Assembly (NCBI GenBank): GCA_900545445.1
Contig: UQZH01000007.1
Coordinates: forward strand, 1 to 63,414
Direction of reading: 5' to 3'
Source: an uncultured Collinsella sp.
Lineage (GTDB): Bacteria > Actinomycetota > Coriobacteriia > Coriobacteriales > Coriobacteriaceae
Length of the DNA stretch: 63,414 nucleotides
Shown here: positions 16,950-25,743 of the stretch, in pieces
Layout of the letters: every line of letters begins with the position of its first letter
Numbering within the stretch: position 1 is the first letter of the stretch
Program-made: the position numbers and the translations under genes
Notes under the pieces: generated by a model
Database searches by the model: none
What the model saw: the letters and a program-made list of their open reading frames with translations, nothing else
What the model was told of the DNA's origin: nothing

Positions 16950-18359
16950 TTACTCGCCCAGCAGGCTCTTGGTGATGGAAGCGGCGGCCTTCTTGCCGGC
17001 GCCCATCGCCAGAATGACCGTAGCGGCACCGGTGACGATGTCGCCGCCGGCCCAGATGCGGGGATCGGTGGTCTGGCCGGTCTCCTCGTCGGCGACGATG
17101 TAGCCCCACTTGTTGAGCTCCATCTTGCCGCCGATCTTCTTTGCGAAGGGGTTGGCGTTGGTGCCGATAGCCGAGATCGCGACGTCGCAGGGGATCTCCT
17201 CGATGGCGCCCTCGATGGGCACCGGGCGACGACGGCCGGACTCGTCGGGCTCGCCGAGCTCCATCTTCTGGACCTTGACGGCGCACACGGAGCCGTCTTC
17301 GCCAGCGACAAACTCGAGCGGGGAAACGAGCGGCAGAACCTCGACGCCCTCGGCCTTGGCGTGGTGCAGCTCGGCACGACGGCAGGGCATCTCGTCCTCG
17401 GTACGGCGGTAAGCGATGATGGCGTGCTCGGCGCCCAGACGCTTGGCGGTACGGACGGCGTCCATAGCCACGTTGCCGCCGCCAAAGACAACGACGTTCT
17501 TGCCGTGCTTGGTGGGGGTGTCGTACTCGGGGAACTTGTTGGCCTTCATCAGGTTCACGCGGGTGAGGTACTCGTTTGCGAAGAAGACGTTGGGCAGGTT
17601 CTCGCCGGGGACGTTGAGGAACTTGGGCAGGCCAGCGCCGGTCGCCACGTAGATGGCGTCGAAGCCCTGCTCGAACAGCTCCTCGGCCGTGGCCATGTTG
17701 CCCACGACGGAGTTGTACTCAAACTTGACGCCCATGTCCTCCAGGCCGTCAATCTCGCGCTTGACGACCGCCTTGGGCAGACGGAACTCGGGGATGCCGT
17801 AGACCAGCACGCCGCCGCCGGTGAAGAAGGCCTCGAAGACGGTAACGTCAAAGCCGTTACGGGCGAGCTCGCCGGCGCAGGTGATGCCGGACGGGCCGGA
17901 GCCGACGACGGCGACCTTCTTGCCGTTCTTGGGGGCCATCTTGGGCGTGGAGGCGAGCTCGGGGCGATCACCCAGGAAGCGCTCGAGCTGGCCGATGGCC
18001 ACGGGCTCGGACTTCTTACCACGGATGCACTTGCCCTCGCACTGGTTCTCCTGCGGGCAGACGCGGCCGCAGATGGCGGGAAGCATGGAGTCCTCGCGGA
18101 TGGTATCGAGAGCGCCGCCGAAGTCCTTCGCGCGGATCTGCTCGATAAAGCGGGGAATGTTGATGTTGACGGGGCAGCCCTCAACACAGAACGGCTTCTT
18201 GCAGTTGAGGCAGCGCTCGGCCTCGGCCAGCGCCATCTCCTCGGTGAAGCCCTTGTCGACGGGGCGGAAGTCGCAGGCGCGCTCGGCAGCCGGCTCCTCG
18301 TTATCGGGGGTGCGGGGCGACTTCATATCGGCAACGAAACGACCGTTAACTAGTGGCAT
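16950..18359 (-). CDS. nfnB: NfnB: NADPH-side subunit of NADH-dependent ferredoxin:NADP oxidoreductase
   Basis: 469-residue GltD-type flavoprotein. The N-terminal iron-sulfur part carries the cysteine sets CLNCKKPFC..GC (from about 50) and CGRVCPQENQCEGKC (from about 95). The FAD fold starts at 'VAVVGSGPSGITCAGELA' (about 148). The NADP fold has 'VVVFGGGNVAMDAV' (about 290). The C-terminus has 'IWAGGDIVTGAATVILAMGAGKKAA'. It overlaps nfnA by 10 nt downstream of it. In characterised anaerobes the NfnAB complex bifurcates or confurcates electrons between NADPH, NADH and ferredoxin. A plain glutamate synthase small subunit is the main alternative, but the nfnA partner argues against it. Confidence 0.92.
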   Translation of the reverse strand: MPLVNGRFVADMKSPRTPDNEEPAAERACDFRPVDKGFTEEMALAEAERCLNCKKPFCVEGCPVNINIPRFIEQIRAKDFGGALDTIREDSMLPAICGRVCPQENQCEGKCIRGKKSEPVAIGQLERFLGDRPELASTPKMAPKNGKKVAVVGSGPSGITCAGELARNGFDVTVFEAFFTGGGVLVYGIPEFRLPKAVVKREIDGLEDMGVKFEYNSVVGNMATAEELFEQGFDAIYVATGAGLPKFLNVPGENLPNVFFANEYLTRVNLMKANKFPEYDTPTKHGKNVVVFGGGNVAMDAVRTAKRLGAEHAIIAYRRTEDEMPCRRAELHHAKAEGVEVLPLVSPLEFVAGEDGSVCAVKVQKMELGEPDESGRRRPVPIEGAIEEIPCDVAISAIGTNANPFAKKIGGKMELNKWGYIVADEETGQTTDPRIWAGGDIVTGAATVILAMGAGKKAAASITKSLLGE

Positions 18360-19189
18360 GCGCAGCTCTTTTCCTCATAGGCCTTGAGGGACTCGCCCTC
18401 TTCGGAACGGTAAGCGGCCTGGCGGGCACGAAGGTCATCCCAGTCGACCAGGGTGGCATCGAAGTCGGGGCCGTCGACGCAAGCGAACTTGGTCACGCCG
18501 CCCACCTCGACGCGGCAGCAGCCGCACATACCGGTGCCGTCAACCATGATGGGGTTGAGCGACGCGGTGATGGGGGTGTCGTACTTCTGGGCGGTGAGGG
18601 TCGAGAACTTCATCATCGGAACAGGGCCGACGCAGAAGACCTGGCTCACGGCCTTGTCCTGCAGCAGGCGCTCCAGCGGAGCGGTGACAACGCCCTGCTC
18701 GCCGTAAGAACCGTCATCAGTGGTGATGTGGATGTGGTCCTCGTCGAGGAGCTCGCGGAACTGGTCTTCCATGAGCAGGAGGTCCTTGGTGCGGGCGCCC
18801 ATGATGGCGTGGACCTCATGACCGGTCTCGACCAGGTGCTTGGCGACCGGGAAGGCAATTGCCAGGCCGACGCCGCCGCCAATGACGGCACAGGGGCCCT
18901 CGGCCATCTCGGTGGGAACGCCCAGCGGGCCCACGACGTCGCGCAGCGACTCGCCGGCCTCGTAGGTGGAAAGCATCTCGGTGGTCTTGCCGATCACCAT
19001 GAAGATGAACTCGACCCAGCCCTCGTCACCGTTCCAGCCGGCCAGGGTAAACGGGACGCGCTCGCCCGTCTCGTTGGCGCGAACCATGAGGAACTGTCCA
19101 GCGTGCGCATGCTTGGCGATTGCGGGCGCCTCGATGCGGAACTTGAACACCTTCTCCGAGAACTGCGTCTTCTCCAGGATCTTATACAT
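18350..19189 (-). CDS. nfnA: NfnA: FAD/[2Fe-2S] subunit of NADH-dependent ferredoxin:NADP oxidoreductase
   Basis: 279 residues of the PyrK/ferredoxin-NADP-reductase type. An FAD-binding barrel with 'RVPFTLAG' comes first. An NAD-binding part with 'GPCAVIGGGVGLAIAFPVAKHL' follows. The C-terminal [2Fe-2S] cysteines are in 'GMCGCCRVEV' and 'FACVDGP'. It is the NADH-oxidising partner of NfnB and is translated first in a two-gene operon. An upstream minus-strand -10 box TATAAT is present at 19295-19300. Dihydroorotate dehydrogenase PyrK is excluded by the neighbour. Confidence 0.92.
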   Translation of the reverse strand: MYKILEKTQFSEKVFKFRIEAPAIAKHAHAGQFLMVRANETGERVPFTLAGWNGDEGWVEFIFMVIGKTTEMLSTYEAGESLRDVVGPLGVPTEMAEGPCAVIGGGVGLAIAFPVAKHLVETGHEVHAIMGARTKDLLLMEDQFRELLDEDHIHITTDDGSYGEQGVVTAPLERLLQDKAVSQVFCVGPVPMMKFSTLTAQKYDTPITASLNPIMVDGTGMCGCCRVEVGGVTKFACVDGPDFDATLVDWDDLRARQAAYRSEEGESLKAYEEKSCACH

Positions 19190-19294
19190 AGAACCCCTCT
19201 CTTGTTAGGGCCGCCGAACCGTGCCTCCACGGAAATGGACGGTAGCCCGAATAAAACCGTACGCGCACAGGCGTTGTGCAGACATACGGTGCAA

Positions 19295-19300
19295 ATTATA
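19295..19300 (-). promoter_or_regulatory. -10 box of nfnAB
   Basis: Perfect TATAAT on the minus strand, 106 nt before the nfnA start. No good -35 sits 16-18 bp upstream, so the assignment rests on the -10 alone. Confidence 0.45.
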
Positions 19301-19414
19301 CCCTCATGGACATGTCACTTACGTGTGTCTTCGGCGGTTGGGAGCAGGGTTTATCCACTGCGGCTTACCAAATAGGGGCAGGTTTATTTTGGTCAGTCTT
19401 ATCGGGTAAAACGG

Positions 19415-19458
19415 CAAAGGGGGCCGGCCTCGGGTTGTGATGAGGCCGGCCCCCTTTG
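19415..19458. terminator. 17-bp GC-rich hairpin downstream of pth
   Basis: CAAAGGGGGCCGGCCTC pairs perfectly with its complement around 10 nt. It lies 106 nt past the pth stop on the minus strand. There is only a weak T-run, so termination efficiency is uncertain. Confidence 0.7.
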
Positions 19459-19517
19459 GGGTACTATGTGCGTATGGTGGCGCGCGGTTTATTGCGATGC
19501 CGCAACTGGGGCGTTTC

Positions 19518-19562
19518 CGCAGGTAAAACCTGACAAAATAAATCTGTCCCTAAATGGTAGGT
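19518..19562. repeat. CGCAGGTAAA with TAAAACCT/AGGTTTTA inverted repeat
   Basis: CGCAGGTAAA at 19518-19527 differs by one base from the motif found before the surface genes. TAAAACCT and AGGTTTTA frame a spacer that contains CTGTCCC. It abuts the pth stop codon. Confidence 0.5.
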
Positions 19563-19563
19563 T

Positions 19564-20193
19564 TTAGTGCTTGCCGTTGGCGGAGGCGGCGCCGTTGACA
19601 TGGTCGCGGGCATAGACTACGCCGTGCACAATCGCCAGACCGGCGGCGTCGGCCGCGCGGGCGCAGGTGTCCTGGAAATCCTCGGCCTCGCGGGCGCGCA
19701 GCTGCTTAAGCACGTAGTCGGCGACGGCCATCTTGCCGGGAGGGTTGCCGATGCCGGTGCGGATGCGGCTGAAGTCGCGGCTGCCCATCTTGTCGATGAT
19801 GGAGCGCAGGCCGTTGTGGCCGGCATGGCCGCCGCCCACCTTAACACGCACGTCGCCGGCGGGAATATCGAGCTCGTCGTGGATTACGAGCAGCTCCTCG
19901 GCCTTGATCTTGTACTCGCGGCAGAGCTTGGAGATGGGACCGCCAGAGGTATTCATGTACGACTGCGGCTTGACCAGCACGATCTGGCGTTTGCCGCCCT
20001 CTTCCTCGGGATCGTTGATGTTGATGAGCGCGACCTCGGCGCCGGCCTGGTTTTTCCAGTACGTGACGCCGGCCTGACGGGCCAGCTCGTCGATTGCTTT
20101 GAAGCCAGCGTTGTGGCGGGTCTCGGCATACTCATCGCCAGGGTTGCCAAGTCCGGCAACCATGCGAATCTTAAGCGGCTGTGCAGCTGCCAT
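19564..20193 (-). CDS. pth: Peptidyl-tRNA hydrolase
   Basis: 209 residues. Hydrolyses the ester bond of peptidyl-tRNAs released from stalled ribosomes. 'MVAGLGNPGDEYAETRHNAG' holds the catalytic His (about residue 27). 'PQSYMNTSG', 'IHDELD' and 'GGGHAGHNGLRS' are the other conserved blocks. The start at 20193 has GAAGGGA 6 nt upstream; the longer frame to 20223 lacks a ribosome site. Length is normal. It lies downstream of prs on the same strand, separated by a strong hairpin. Confidence 0.95.
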   Translation of the reverse strand: MAAAQPLKIRMVAGLGNPGDEYAETRHNAGFKAIDELARQAGVTYWKNQAGAEVALININDPEEEGGKRQIVLVKPQSYMNTSGGPISKLCREYKIKAEELLVIHDELDIPAGDVRVKVGGGHAGHNGLRSIIDKMGSRDFSRIRTGIGNPPGKMAVADYVLKQLRAREAEDFQDTCARAADAAGLAIVHGVVYARDHVNGAASANGKH

Positions 20194-20311
20194 ATTTGTC
20201 CCTTCGTTACACAAATAGTTCAATCAACGACAAAGGCTACCACGCCCGCCGAAGGCGAGACTTCGTTTCAGCGAAATCCCACCAGACAAAAGCACGGCCG
20301 CAGCAGAGCAA

Positions 20312-20389
20312 GCCGTCGGAACAGAAGAAACCCCCGCGCGACCTTTGCGAAGCAAGGGGGAGCGCGGGGGTTTCTTCTGTTCCGACGGC
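20312..20389. terminator. Hairpin with 28-bp perfect arms between prs and pth
   Basis: Arms 20312-20339 and 20362-20389 are exact complements over 28 bp around a 22-nt loop that itself can pair (CCTTTGC/GCAAGG). It lies 28 nt past the prs stop. There is no long T-run, but a stem this stable should block read-through from prs into pth. Confidence 0.85.
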
Positions 20390-20417
20390 GATGCGCCGGG
20401 TTGCAAGGACGATGCGA

Positions 20418-21404
20418 CTACAGCGCGAAGTCGCCGCCGACGAGCGTGGAGACGGGCTCCTCGTGGTAAACGGCGGAGATGGCCTGAGCGAACTCCTCGG
20501 CGACCGAGATGGTCTTAATCTTGCCGCCGACCTCGACGGGGATGGCGTCGGTGACGACGCACTCGACGATCGGGGCGTCGTTCAGGCGCTCGATGGCCGG
20601 ACCGGAGAAGATGCCGTGGGTGGCACAGACGTAGATGTCGCCAGCGCCCATGGCCTTGAGCTCCTTGACGTTGGCGCACAGGGTGCCAGCGGTGTCGATC
20701 ATGTCGTCATTGATGACGCAGGTCTTGCCCTTGATGTCACCGATGATGCCCATGACCTCGGCGGCGTTGTGGCGCGGACGGCCCTTGTGGGCGATGGCCA
20801 GGTCGCAGCCGAGCATGTCGGACAGCTTCTTGGCGGCCTTGGCACGACCCACGTCGGGGGAGACGACGACCAGGTTGTCGGTGTCGAAGTTCATGGCGTT
20901 GTAGTACTGGCCAAACAGCGGCAGTGCGGACAGGTGGTTAACCGGGATATCAAAGAAGCCCTGGATCTGACCCTGGTGCAGGTCGAGGGTGATGATGCGG
21001 TCGACGCCGGCGCGCTCGAGCAGGTTGGCGACGAGACGGGCGGTGATGGGCTCGCGCGGGCCGGCCTTGCGGTCCTGGCGGGCATAGCCGTAGTGGGTGA
21101 TAACGGCGGTGATGGAGCGGGCGGATGCGCGCTTGGCAGCGTCGGTGGCGATGAGCAGCTCCATGAGCATGTCGTTGACGTTGCCGCCAGCCACGGACTG
21201 AATCAGGAAGACGTCGGCGCCGCGGACGGTCTCGTCGTAGCGGGCGTAAATCTCACCGTTGGCGAACTGCTTTAGCGTAAGGCCCGAAAGCTCGACCCCA
21301 AGGTACTCAGCGATCTTCTGAGCGAGGGGACGGTTGGAGGAACCGGAATACACGCGGATGGACTTGCGCATATTCTCCGACTTCTCGGGATCATTAATCG
21401 GCAT
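20418..21404 (-). CDS. prs: Ribose-phosphate pyrophosphokinase
   Basis: 328 residues. Makes phosphoribosyl pyrophosphate from ribose 5-phosphate and ATP for nucleotide, His and Trp synthesis. Blocks seen: 'FANGEIYARYDETVRGADV', 'ITHYGYARQDRK' (ATP loop), 'LDLHQGQIQGFFDIPVNHL', and the PRPP loop 'CVINDDMIDTAGTLCA'. GGAGAAGG lies 4-5 nt before the ATG. glmU lies upstream on the same strand, 193 nt away behind its own terminator; glmU-prs order is common in bacteria. Confidence 0.96.
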   Translation of the reverse strand: MPINDPEKSENMRKSIRVYSGSSNRPLAQKIAEYLGVELSGLTLKQFANGEIYARYDETVRGADVFLIQSVAGGNVNDMLMELLIATDAAKRASARSITAVITHYGYARQDRKAGPREPITARLVANLLERAGVDRIITLDLHQGQIQGFFDIPVNHLSALPLFGQYYNAMNFDTDNLVVVSPDVGRAKAAKKLSDMLGCDLAIAHKGRPRHNAAEVMGIIGDIKGKTCVINDDMIDTAGTLCANVKELKAMGAGDIYVCATHGIFSGPAIERLNDAPIVECVVTDAIPVEVGGKIKTISVAEEFAQAISAVYHEEPVSTLVGGDFAL

Positions 21405-21547
21405 TACCCTTCTCCTTTATACATCGAATGCCATATAGATGCCTTTTTGCATTGTAACCGCGCGACGGGGCTTATTGAGTCTTGATAACGTCTTTACCGT
21501 CAACGGACACGAACCGACCACTCATTCTGTCGCGCAGGTCAGCATAG

Positions 21548-21580
21548 AAAAAGGAGCCGTCCCCATGGAAACAGCTCCTT
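21548..21580 (-). terminator. Terminator of glmU
   Basis: AAGGAGC and GCTCCTT pair around 16 nt. On the minus strand the stem is followed by a T-run. It lies 18 nt after the glmU stop. Confidence 0.8.
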
Positions 21581-21597
21581 AGATGCTTGGTAAAACG

Positions 21598-23010
21598 TTA
21601 TACCTCGTCGTCCTCGTGCAGGCGGCGGCGATAATCGGCGGCCCAGCCCTCAATATTTACCTGACGGGCGCGGCCCAGTCCGAGCGCGTCTGCCGGGACC
21701 GGCTCGGTGATGACGGAGCCGGCGGCAACGAGCGCGCCGTCGCCGATCTGAGCGGGTGCGACCATCATGGTGTCGGAACCGATGAAGGCGTCCTTGCCGA
21801 TGACGGTCTTGTGCTTGTGAACGCCGTCGTAGTTGCAGGTGATGGAGCCCGCGCCCACGTTGACGCCGGAGCCCATGGTGGTGTCGCCGATGTAGGACAG
21901 GTGCGGAACCTTGGAGCCCTCGCCGATCGTGGACTTCTTGATCTCCACGTGCGTGCCGGCCTTGGAGCCGTCGAGCATGTGGGTGCCCGGGCGCAGATAG
22001 GCGCGCGGACCGCAGTCTACGCCGTTCTCGATGACGGCCTCGATGGCGATGGTCTCATCGATGGTGCAGCCGCTGCCGACGGTGGTGTCGGTGAGGCGGC
22101 TGTTGGGGCCGAGCTGGCACTCCTCGCCCACGGTGACGTGGCCGATCAGGTGCGTCTGCGGCCACACGACGGTGTCGCGGCCGATAACGGCATCGGGGCC
22201 GATCCAGGCCTGCGTGGGATCGATGAAGGTAACGCCCTCGGCCATCCAGTGCTCGTTGATGCGGTCGCGCGCGATGGCAGTGAGCTGCGCGAGCTGGATG
22301 CGGCTGTTGACGCCCAGGCCGTCGCGGTAGTCATCACAGTGGAAGATAGAGACCGCCTGGCCGTGACCCTTGAGGATCTCGAGCATGTCGGGCAGGTAGT
22401 ACTCGGACTGCGCGTTGTCGTTGCCGATCTCGTCAATGTGGGCGGCGAGCTGAGCGCCGTCGAAGGCGTAGCAGCCGGCGTTGCACTCGAGCAGCGTGGC
22501 GGCCTGCTCGGGCGTGCAGTCCTTCTGCTCGATGATGCGCTCAATCTGGCCGTCGGCGCCCAGCTTGATGCGGCCGTAGCCGAAGGGATCGGGCGGGGTC
22601 ATGGTCATGACGGTGCAGGCGAGCTCGCCGGTGGCGACGGTCTGCGCGAACTTGGCGACGGTGTCGGCGGTGATGAGCGGCAGGTCGCCGTTGAGCACGA
22701 CAACGGGGCCTTGCGCGATGCCGCAGGCCTCGAGCGCGACCTTGACGGCGTGGCCGGTGCCCAGGCGCTCGGTCTGCTCGACGCACTCGACCTTGGTGGC
22801 GCTGTTGGCGTAGGCGCCGTCGATAAGGGCGCGCATCTCGTCGGCGTGGCTGCCGATGACAACCACGACGCGGCTGCAGCCGGCCTTGATGGTGGCGTCG
22901 ACGATCCACTGGACCATGGGCTTACCCAGGATCTTGTGCGAAACCTTGCAGTGGTTCGACTTCATGCGGGTGCCCTCGCCGGCGGCGAGGATAATTGCGG
23001 TTGCGTCCAT
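21598..23010 (-). CDS. glmU: Bifunctional UDP-GlcNAc pyrophosphorylase / GlcN-1-P acetyltransferase
   Basis: 470 residues. Makes UDP-GlcNAc for peptidoglycan and glycans. The N-terminal uridyltransferase starts 'IILAAGEGTRMKS' with 'LGTGHAVKVAL' and 'LNGDLPLI'. The C-terminal left-handed beta-helix acetyltransferase has hexapeptide repeats and 'GPRAYLRPGT', 'SYIGDTTMGSGVNVGAGSITCNYDG'. AGGAGA lies 6 nt before the ATG at 23010. The frame continues upstream to 23268, but that part has no ribosome site or homology. Confidence 0.96.
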   Translation of the reverse strand: MDATAIILAAGEGTRMKSNHCKVSHKILGKPMVQWIVDATIKAGCSRVVVVIGSHADEMRALIDGAYANSATKVECVEQTERLGTGHAVKVALEACGIAQGPVVVLNGDLPLITADTVAKFAQTVATGELACTVMTMTPPDPFGYGRIKLGADGQIERIIEQKDCTPEQAATLLECNAGCYAFDGAQLAAHIDEIGNDNAQSEYYLPDMLEILKGHGQAVSIFHCDDYRDGLGVNSRIQLAQLTAIARDRINEHWMAEGVTFIDPTQAWIGPDAVIGRDTVVWPQTHLIGHVTVGEECQLGPNSRLTDTTVGSGCTIDETIAIEAVIENGVDCGPRAYLRPGTHMLDGSKAGTHVEIKKSTIGEGSKVPHLSYIGDTTMGSGVNVGAGSITCNYDGVHKHKTVIGKDAFIGSDTMMVAPAQIGDGALVAAGSVITEPVPADALGLGRARQVNIEGWAADYRRRLHEDDEV

Positions 23011-23208
23011 GTGATCTCCTGTTACGTTATAGAGACGTGTGTTTGGAAACGATACACGGCACAATATGATACCGCAGGCATATGATGAGCGCGTAACGAT
23101 TGACACGTGACGGCCGATGTCGCTGCCGCCGGCGTGGTGTTTGCGCTGGTTGTGCATGGCGGCGGCGCTGCGGCGTTGGCGTTTTGCGCAAGGGGATGGG
23201 AGGTGCCC

Positions 23209-24096
23209 GTGGATATCATGCGAGAGGAATCGGGCAACGAGCCCGTCGCGGCATTTTCGATGTCGCATCCGGCGGTGCCAGCGCTCTACATGGTGCTGAC
23301 GCTGGGACTCACTATGTTCTCGATGCAGCCGGTGCTGATTGCGCTGTCGCTTGCGGGCGGGCTGGCGTACGGGTTTGCGACGCGCGGCGCCGCGCGCACG
23401 TTGGGGGCGCTTCGCTGGCAGCTGCCGGTGATTTTGATCATCGCGGTGCTCAATCCGCTGTTTAGCGCCTCGGGCTCGACGGAGCTGTTCCGTATTGGCA
23501 TGCGTGCGGTGTATCTAGAGAGCATGGTTTACGGCCTGTGCATGGGCGGGCTGTTTGTGGCGAGCGTGCTGTGGTTTGAGGCGGCGGCATCGATGCTTGG
23601 CTACGACAAGGTGCTTGCGCTTTTGGGTAACGCCGCGCCGGTGATCGCGCTCATGATCTCGATGTGCATGCGGCTTATCCCGCAGTTTTTGCGCCGCGGT
23701 CGTACGGTACTGGCGGTGCAGGATGCGATTGATGTGCCTGGCCGCGCTCCGGCCGACCCCGTGCGCTCGCGCCTGCGGGCGTCGAGCGTGTTGATGGGCT
23801 GGGGCATGGAGGATTCGCTGGAGCGCGCGGACGCCATGCGCTCCCGTGGATGGGGCGCCGCGACGCGTCGCACGACGTACGCGCGGTATCGGCTGGGGCG
23901 CGGCGATGTTGCCGCGCTGGTGGGGCTTGCGCTGTTTGGCGCTGCTACGGTTGCGGTGGCGTGGGCCGCGACGACGCAGTATTCGTTTTACCCTCAGCTT
24001 TCGGTGCCGGCGCCGTGGCCTGGCTATATTGTGTACGCGGCTTGGATGGCGCTGCCCTGTGTGCTGCACGCGATTGACGAGAAGAGGTTTGGCTGA
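23209..24096 (+). CDS. ECF transporter transmembrane component (EcfT)
   Basis: 295-residue CbiQ/EcfT family membrane protein that couples the ATPases to the substrate-binding subunit. It has several membrane segments. The cytoplasmic coupling helices show 'RRGRTVLAVQDAIDVPG' and 'DSLERADAMRSRGWG', the latter being the Ala-Arg-Gly-type signature region of T components. The GTG at 23209 follows GGGAGGT by 4 nt and is preferred; ATG 23218 and an upstream GTG at 23107 are alternatives. The stop overlaps the ATPase start (ATGA). The order T, double ATPase, S is a dedicated ECF transporter with its own energising module. Confidence 0.85.
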   Translation: MDIMREESGNEPVAAFSMSHPAVPALYMVLTLGLTMFSMQPVLIALSLAGGLAYGFATRGAARTLGALRWQLPVILIIAVLNPLFSASGSTELFRIGMRAVYLESMVYGLCMGGLFVASVLWFEAAASMLGYDKVLALLGNAAPVIALMISMCMRLIPQFLRRGRTVLAVQDAIDVPGRAPADPVRSRLRASSVLMGWGMEDSLERADAMRSRGWGAATRRTTYARYRLGRGDVAALVGLALFGAATVAVAWAATTQYSFYPQLSVPAPWPGYIVYAAWMALPCVLHAIDEKRFG

Positions 24097-25739
24097 TGGC
24101 TCGGTTGGATAGGGGCCCGGTGTCGGGCACGGCGTGCGGCTTGGATGCGCCGGCGATTGAAGTACGGGGCCTGAGCTTTACCTACCCCGGGGCTGAGGCG
24201 CCGGTGCTCGAGGAACTCGATTGGCGTGTTCCCCAAGGTGCGTTTGCACTGCTGGTAGGTGGTACTGGGTCGGGTAAGTCAACGCTGCTCTCGCTACTCA
24301 AGCCCGAGATTGCGCCGACGGGCGCGTGCTCTGGCGAGCTGCGTGTGCTGGGGGAGGGCATCGCCGGCATGGACGTCCGGGTGTCCGCGGAGCGCGTGGG
24401 CTATGTGTTTCAGGACCCCGAGAACCAGATCGTGTGCGAAACCGTGTGGCACGAGATGGCGTTTGGCTTGGAAAACTTAGGTATGTCGCGCGACGAGATG
24501 CGCCGCCGCGTAGCCGAGACCAGCTATTTCTTTGGGTTGGAGGACTGGCTCCACCGCGATACCGATACGCTTTCGGGCGGACGCAAACAGCTGCTGTCGC
24601 TGGCGGCTGTGCTGGCGTTGCGCCCGCGCGTGCTGCTGCTCGATGAGCCCACGTCCCAACTGGACCCCGTTGCCGAGAAGAGTTTTCTGCATGCGCTGTT
24701 TCGCGTGAATCGCGAGTTGGGCTGCACGGTTGTCGTGGCGACGCACCAGCCGCGCCCAATGCTCGAATACGCGACGTGCGCGTACCGGATTGAGGGCGGA
24801 CGCGTGTGCGAGGCGGCTGACATTGTCTCCCTGGGGTACCGTGAAGAGCTGTTTTCTGGCGAGGTGCCGGGGTGGGGTGCCTCGCGGCGTGCAAAAAACG
24901 GAGTTTTCAGCAGCGCCAGTGGCCAGCCGGGCTCTTTGGACCCGCGCGGGGGCGCTCCGGGTGCAAAAAAAGGACTGAAATCGGACAAATCGGCTGAATT
25001 TGGGGCGCAAATACTGCCGCAGGGTGACTCGGGGGCGCCATCGCGCGCCGGTGGATGCCGAATACTCCCAAAAATGCACGCTGGGCCGGCTACCACCCTG
25101 GCAGGGAGCTGGTTTCGCTACGATCGGGCGTCCGGCTGGGTGCTGCGTGGGCTCGATGCGTCGTTTTCGGCAGGCGCGGTGCATGCGGTTGTTGGCGGCA
25201 ACGGCTGCGGCAAGTCGACAATGCTTTCGGTGCTGGCCAAGACGGTCAAGTTGCAGCGTGGTCGTATGGTGCGCGCGGCGGCCTCGGCTGCACTGCTGCC
25301 TCAGAATCCCAAGGCGTTGCTGGTTGCCGAGACGGTGCGCGATGAGCTGATGGAATGGGCTTCGACCTGCGGATATGACGAGGCTGTGGCGCGGGAGCGC
25401 GCGGCGAGCCTGGGGCTGTCGGGCCTGGATGGGCGCCACCCGTACGATCTTTCGGGCGGACAACGTCAACTGCTTGCGTTGGCAAAGCTGCTTCTGATTG
25501 GCCCCGAGCTGCTATTGCTCGATGAGCCCACCAAGGGTTTGGACCTGGCCAGTCGCCGCATCATCGCTCGCGCCCTGCGTGACCATGCAGAGGCTGGCGG
25601 CACCGTCATCATGGCCACGCACGATCTGGATTTTGCCGAGCAGGTTGCCGATGACATTGCCATGATGTTCGACGGTGAGATTGCCTGCATGGAGCCGCCG
25701 ACCGACTTTTTTGCCGACAACGTGTTCTACAGGGCGTGA
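24096..25739 (+). CDS. ECF transporter ATPase with two fused ATP-binding domains
   Basis: 547 residues with two ABC ATPase domains in one chain, doing the job of EcfA and EcfA'. Domain 1 (about 15-260) has Walker A GGTGSGKST, signature LSGGRKQ and LLLDEPTSQLDP. Domain 2 (about 337-547) has GGNGCGKST (near 367), LSGGQRQ and LLLDEPTKGLDL. Between them, residues about 264-330 form a Gly/Ser/Lys-rich, low-complexity linker that no family member needs. Its DNA is rich in A-runs and looks like captured non-coding sequence. The layout resembles the duplicated ATPase of predicted ECF transporters known from Bifidobacterium. Confidence 0.9.
   Translation: MARLDRGPVSGTACGLDAPAIEVRGLSFTYPGAEAPVLEELDWRVPQGAFALLVGGTGSGKSTLLSLLKPEIAPTGACSGELRVLGEGIAGMDVRVSAERVGYVFQDPENQIVCETVWHEMAFGLENLGMSRDEMRRRVAETSYFFGLEDWLHRDTDTLSGGRKQLLSLAAVLALRPRVLLLDEPTSQLDPVAEKSFLHALFRVNRELGCTVVVATHQPRPMLEYATCAYRIEGGRVCEAADIVSLGYREELFSGEVPGWGASRRAKNGVFSSASGQPGSLDPRGGAPGAKKGLKSDKSAEFGAQILPQGDSGAPSRAGGCRILPKMHAGPATTLAGSWFRYDRASGWVLRGLDASFSAGAVHAVVGGNGCGKSTMLSVLAKTVKLQRGRMVRAAASAALLPQNPKALLVAETVRDELMEWASTCGYDEAVARERAASLGLSGLDGRHPYDLSGGQRQLLALAKLLLIGPELLLLDEPTKGLDLASRRIIARALRDHAEAGGTVIMATHDLDFAEQVADDIAMMFDGEIACMEPPTDFFADNVFYRA
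24885..25085. other. Low-complexity insert in the EcfA linker
   Basis: About 200 bp between the two ATPase domains. It opens with GTGCAAAAAACGGAG and closes with CTCCCAAAAATGCAC, so GTGCA and TGCAC mark both ends. Its three A-runs contrast with the flanking coding DNA. It is in frame and has no stop. I read it as an intergenic-type element captured in the gene. Confidence 0.5.
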
Positions 25740-25743
25740 TGGG

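Larger units (their letters stand above)
19190..19563. other. Spacer between nfnA and pth
   Basis: 374 bases without a gene. They contain the nfnA promoter region (-10 TATAAT on the minus strand at 19295-19300, -35 not clear), the 17-bp hairpin at 19415-19458, and a TAAAACCT/AGGTTTTA inverted repeat beside CGCAGGTAAA (19518-19562). Confidence 0.7.
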
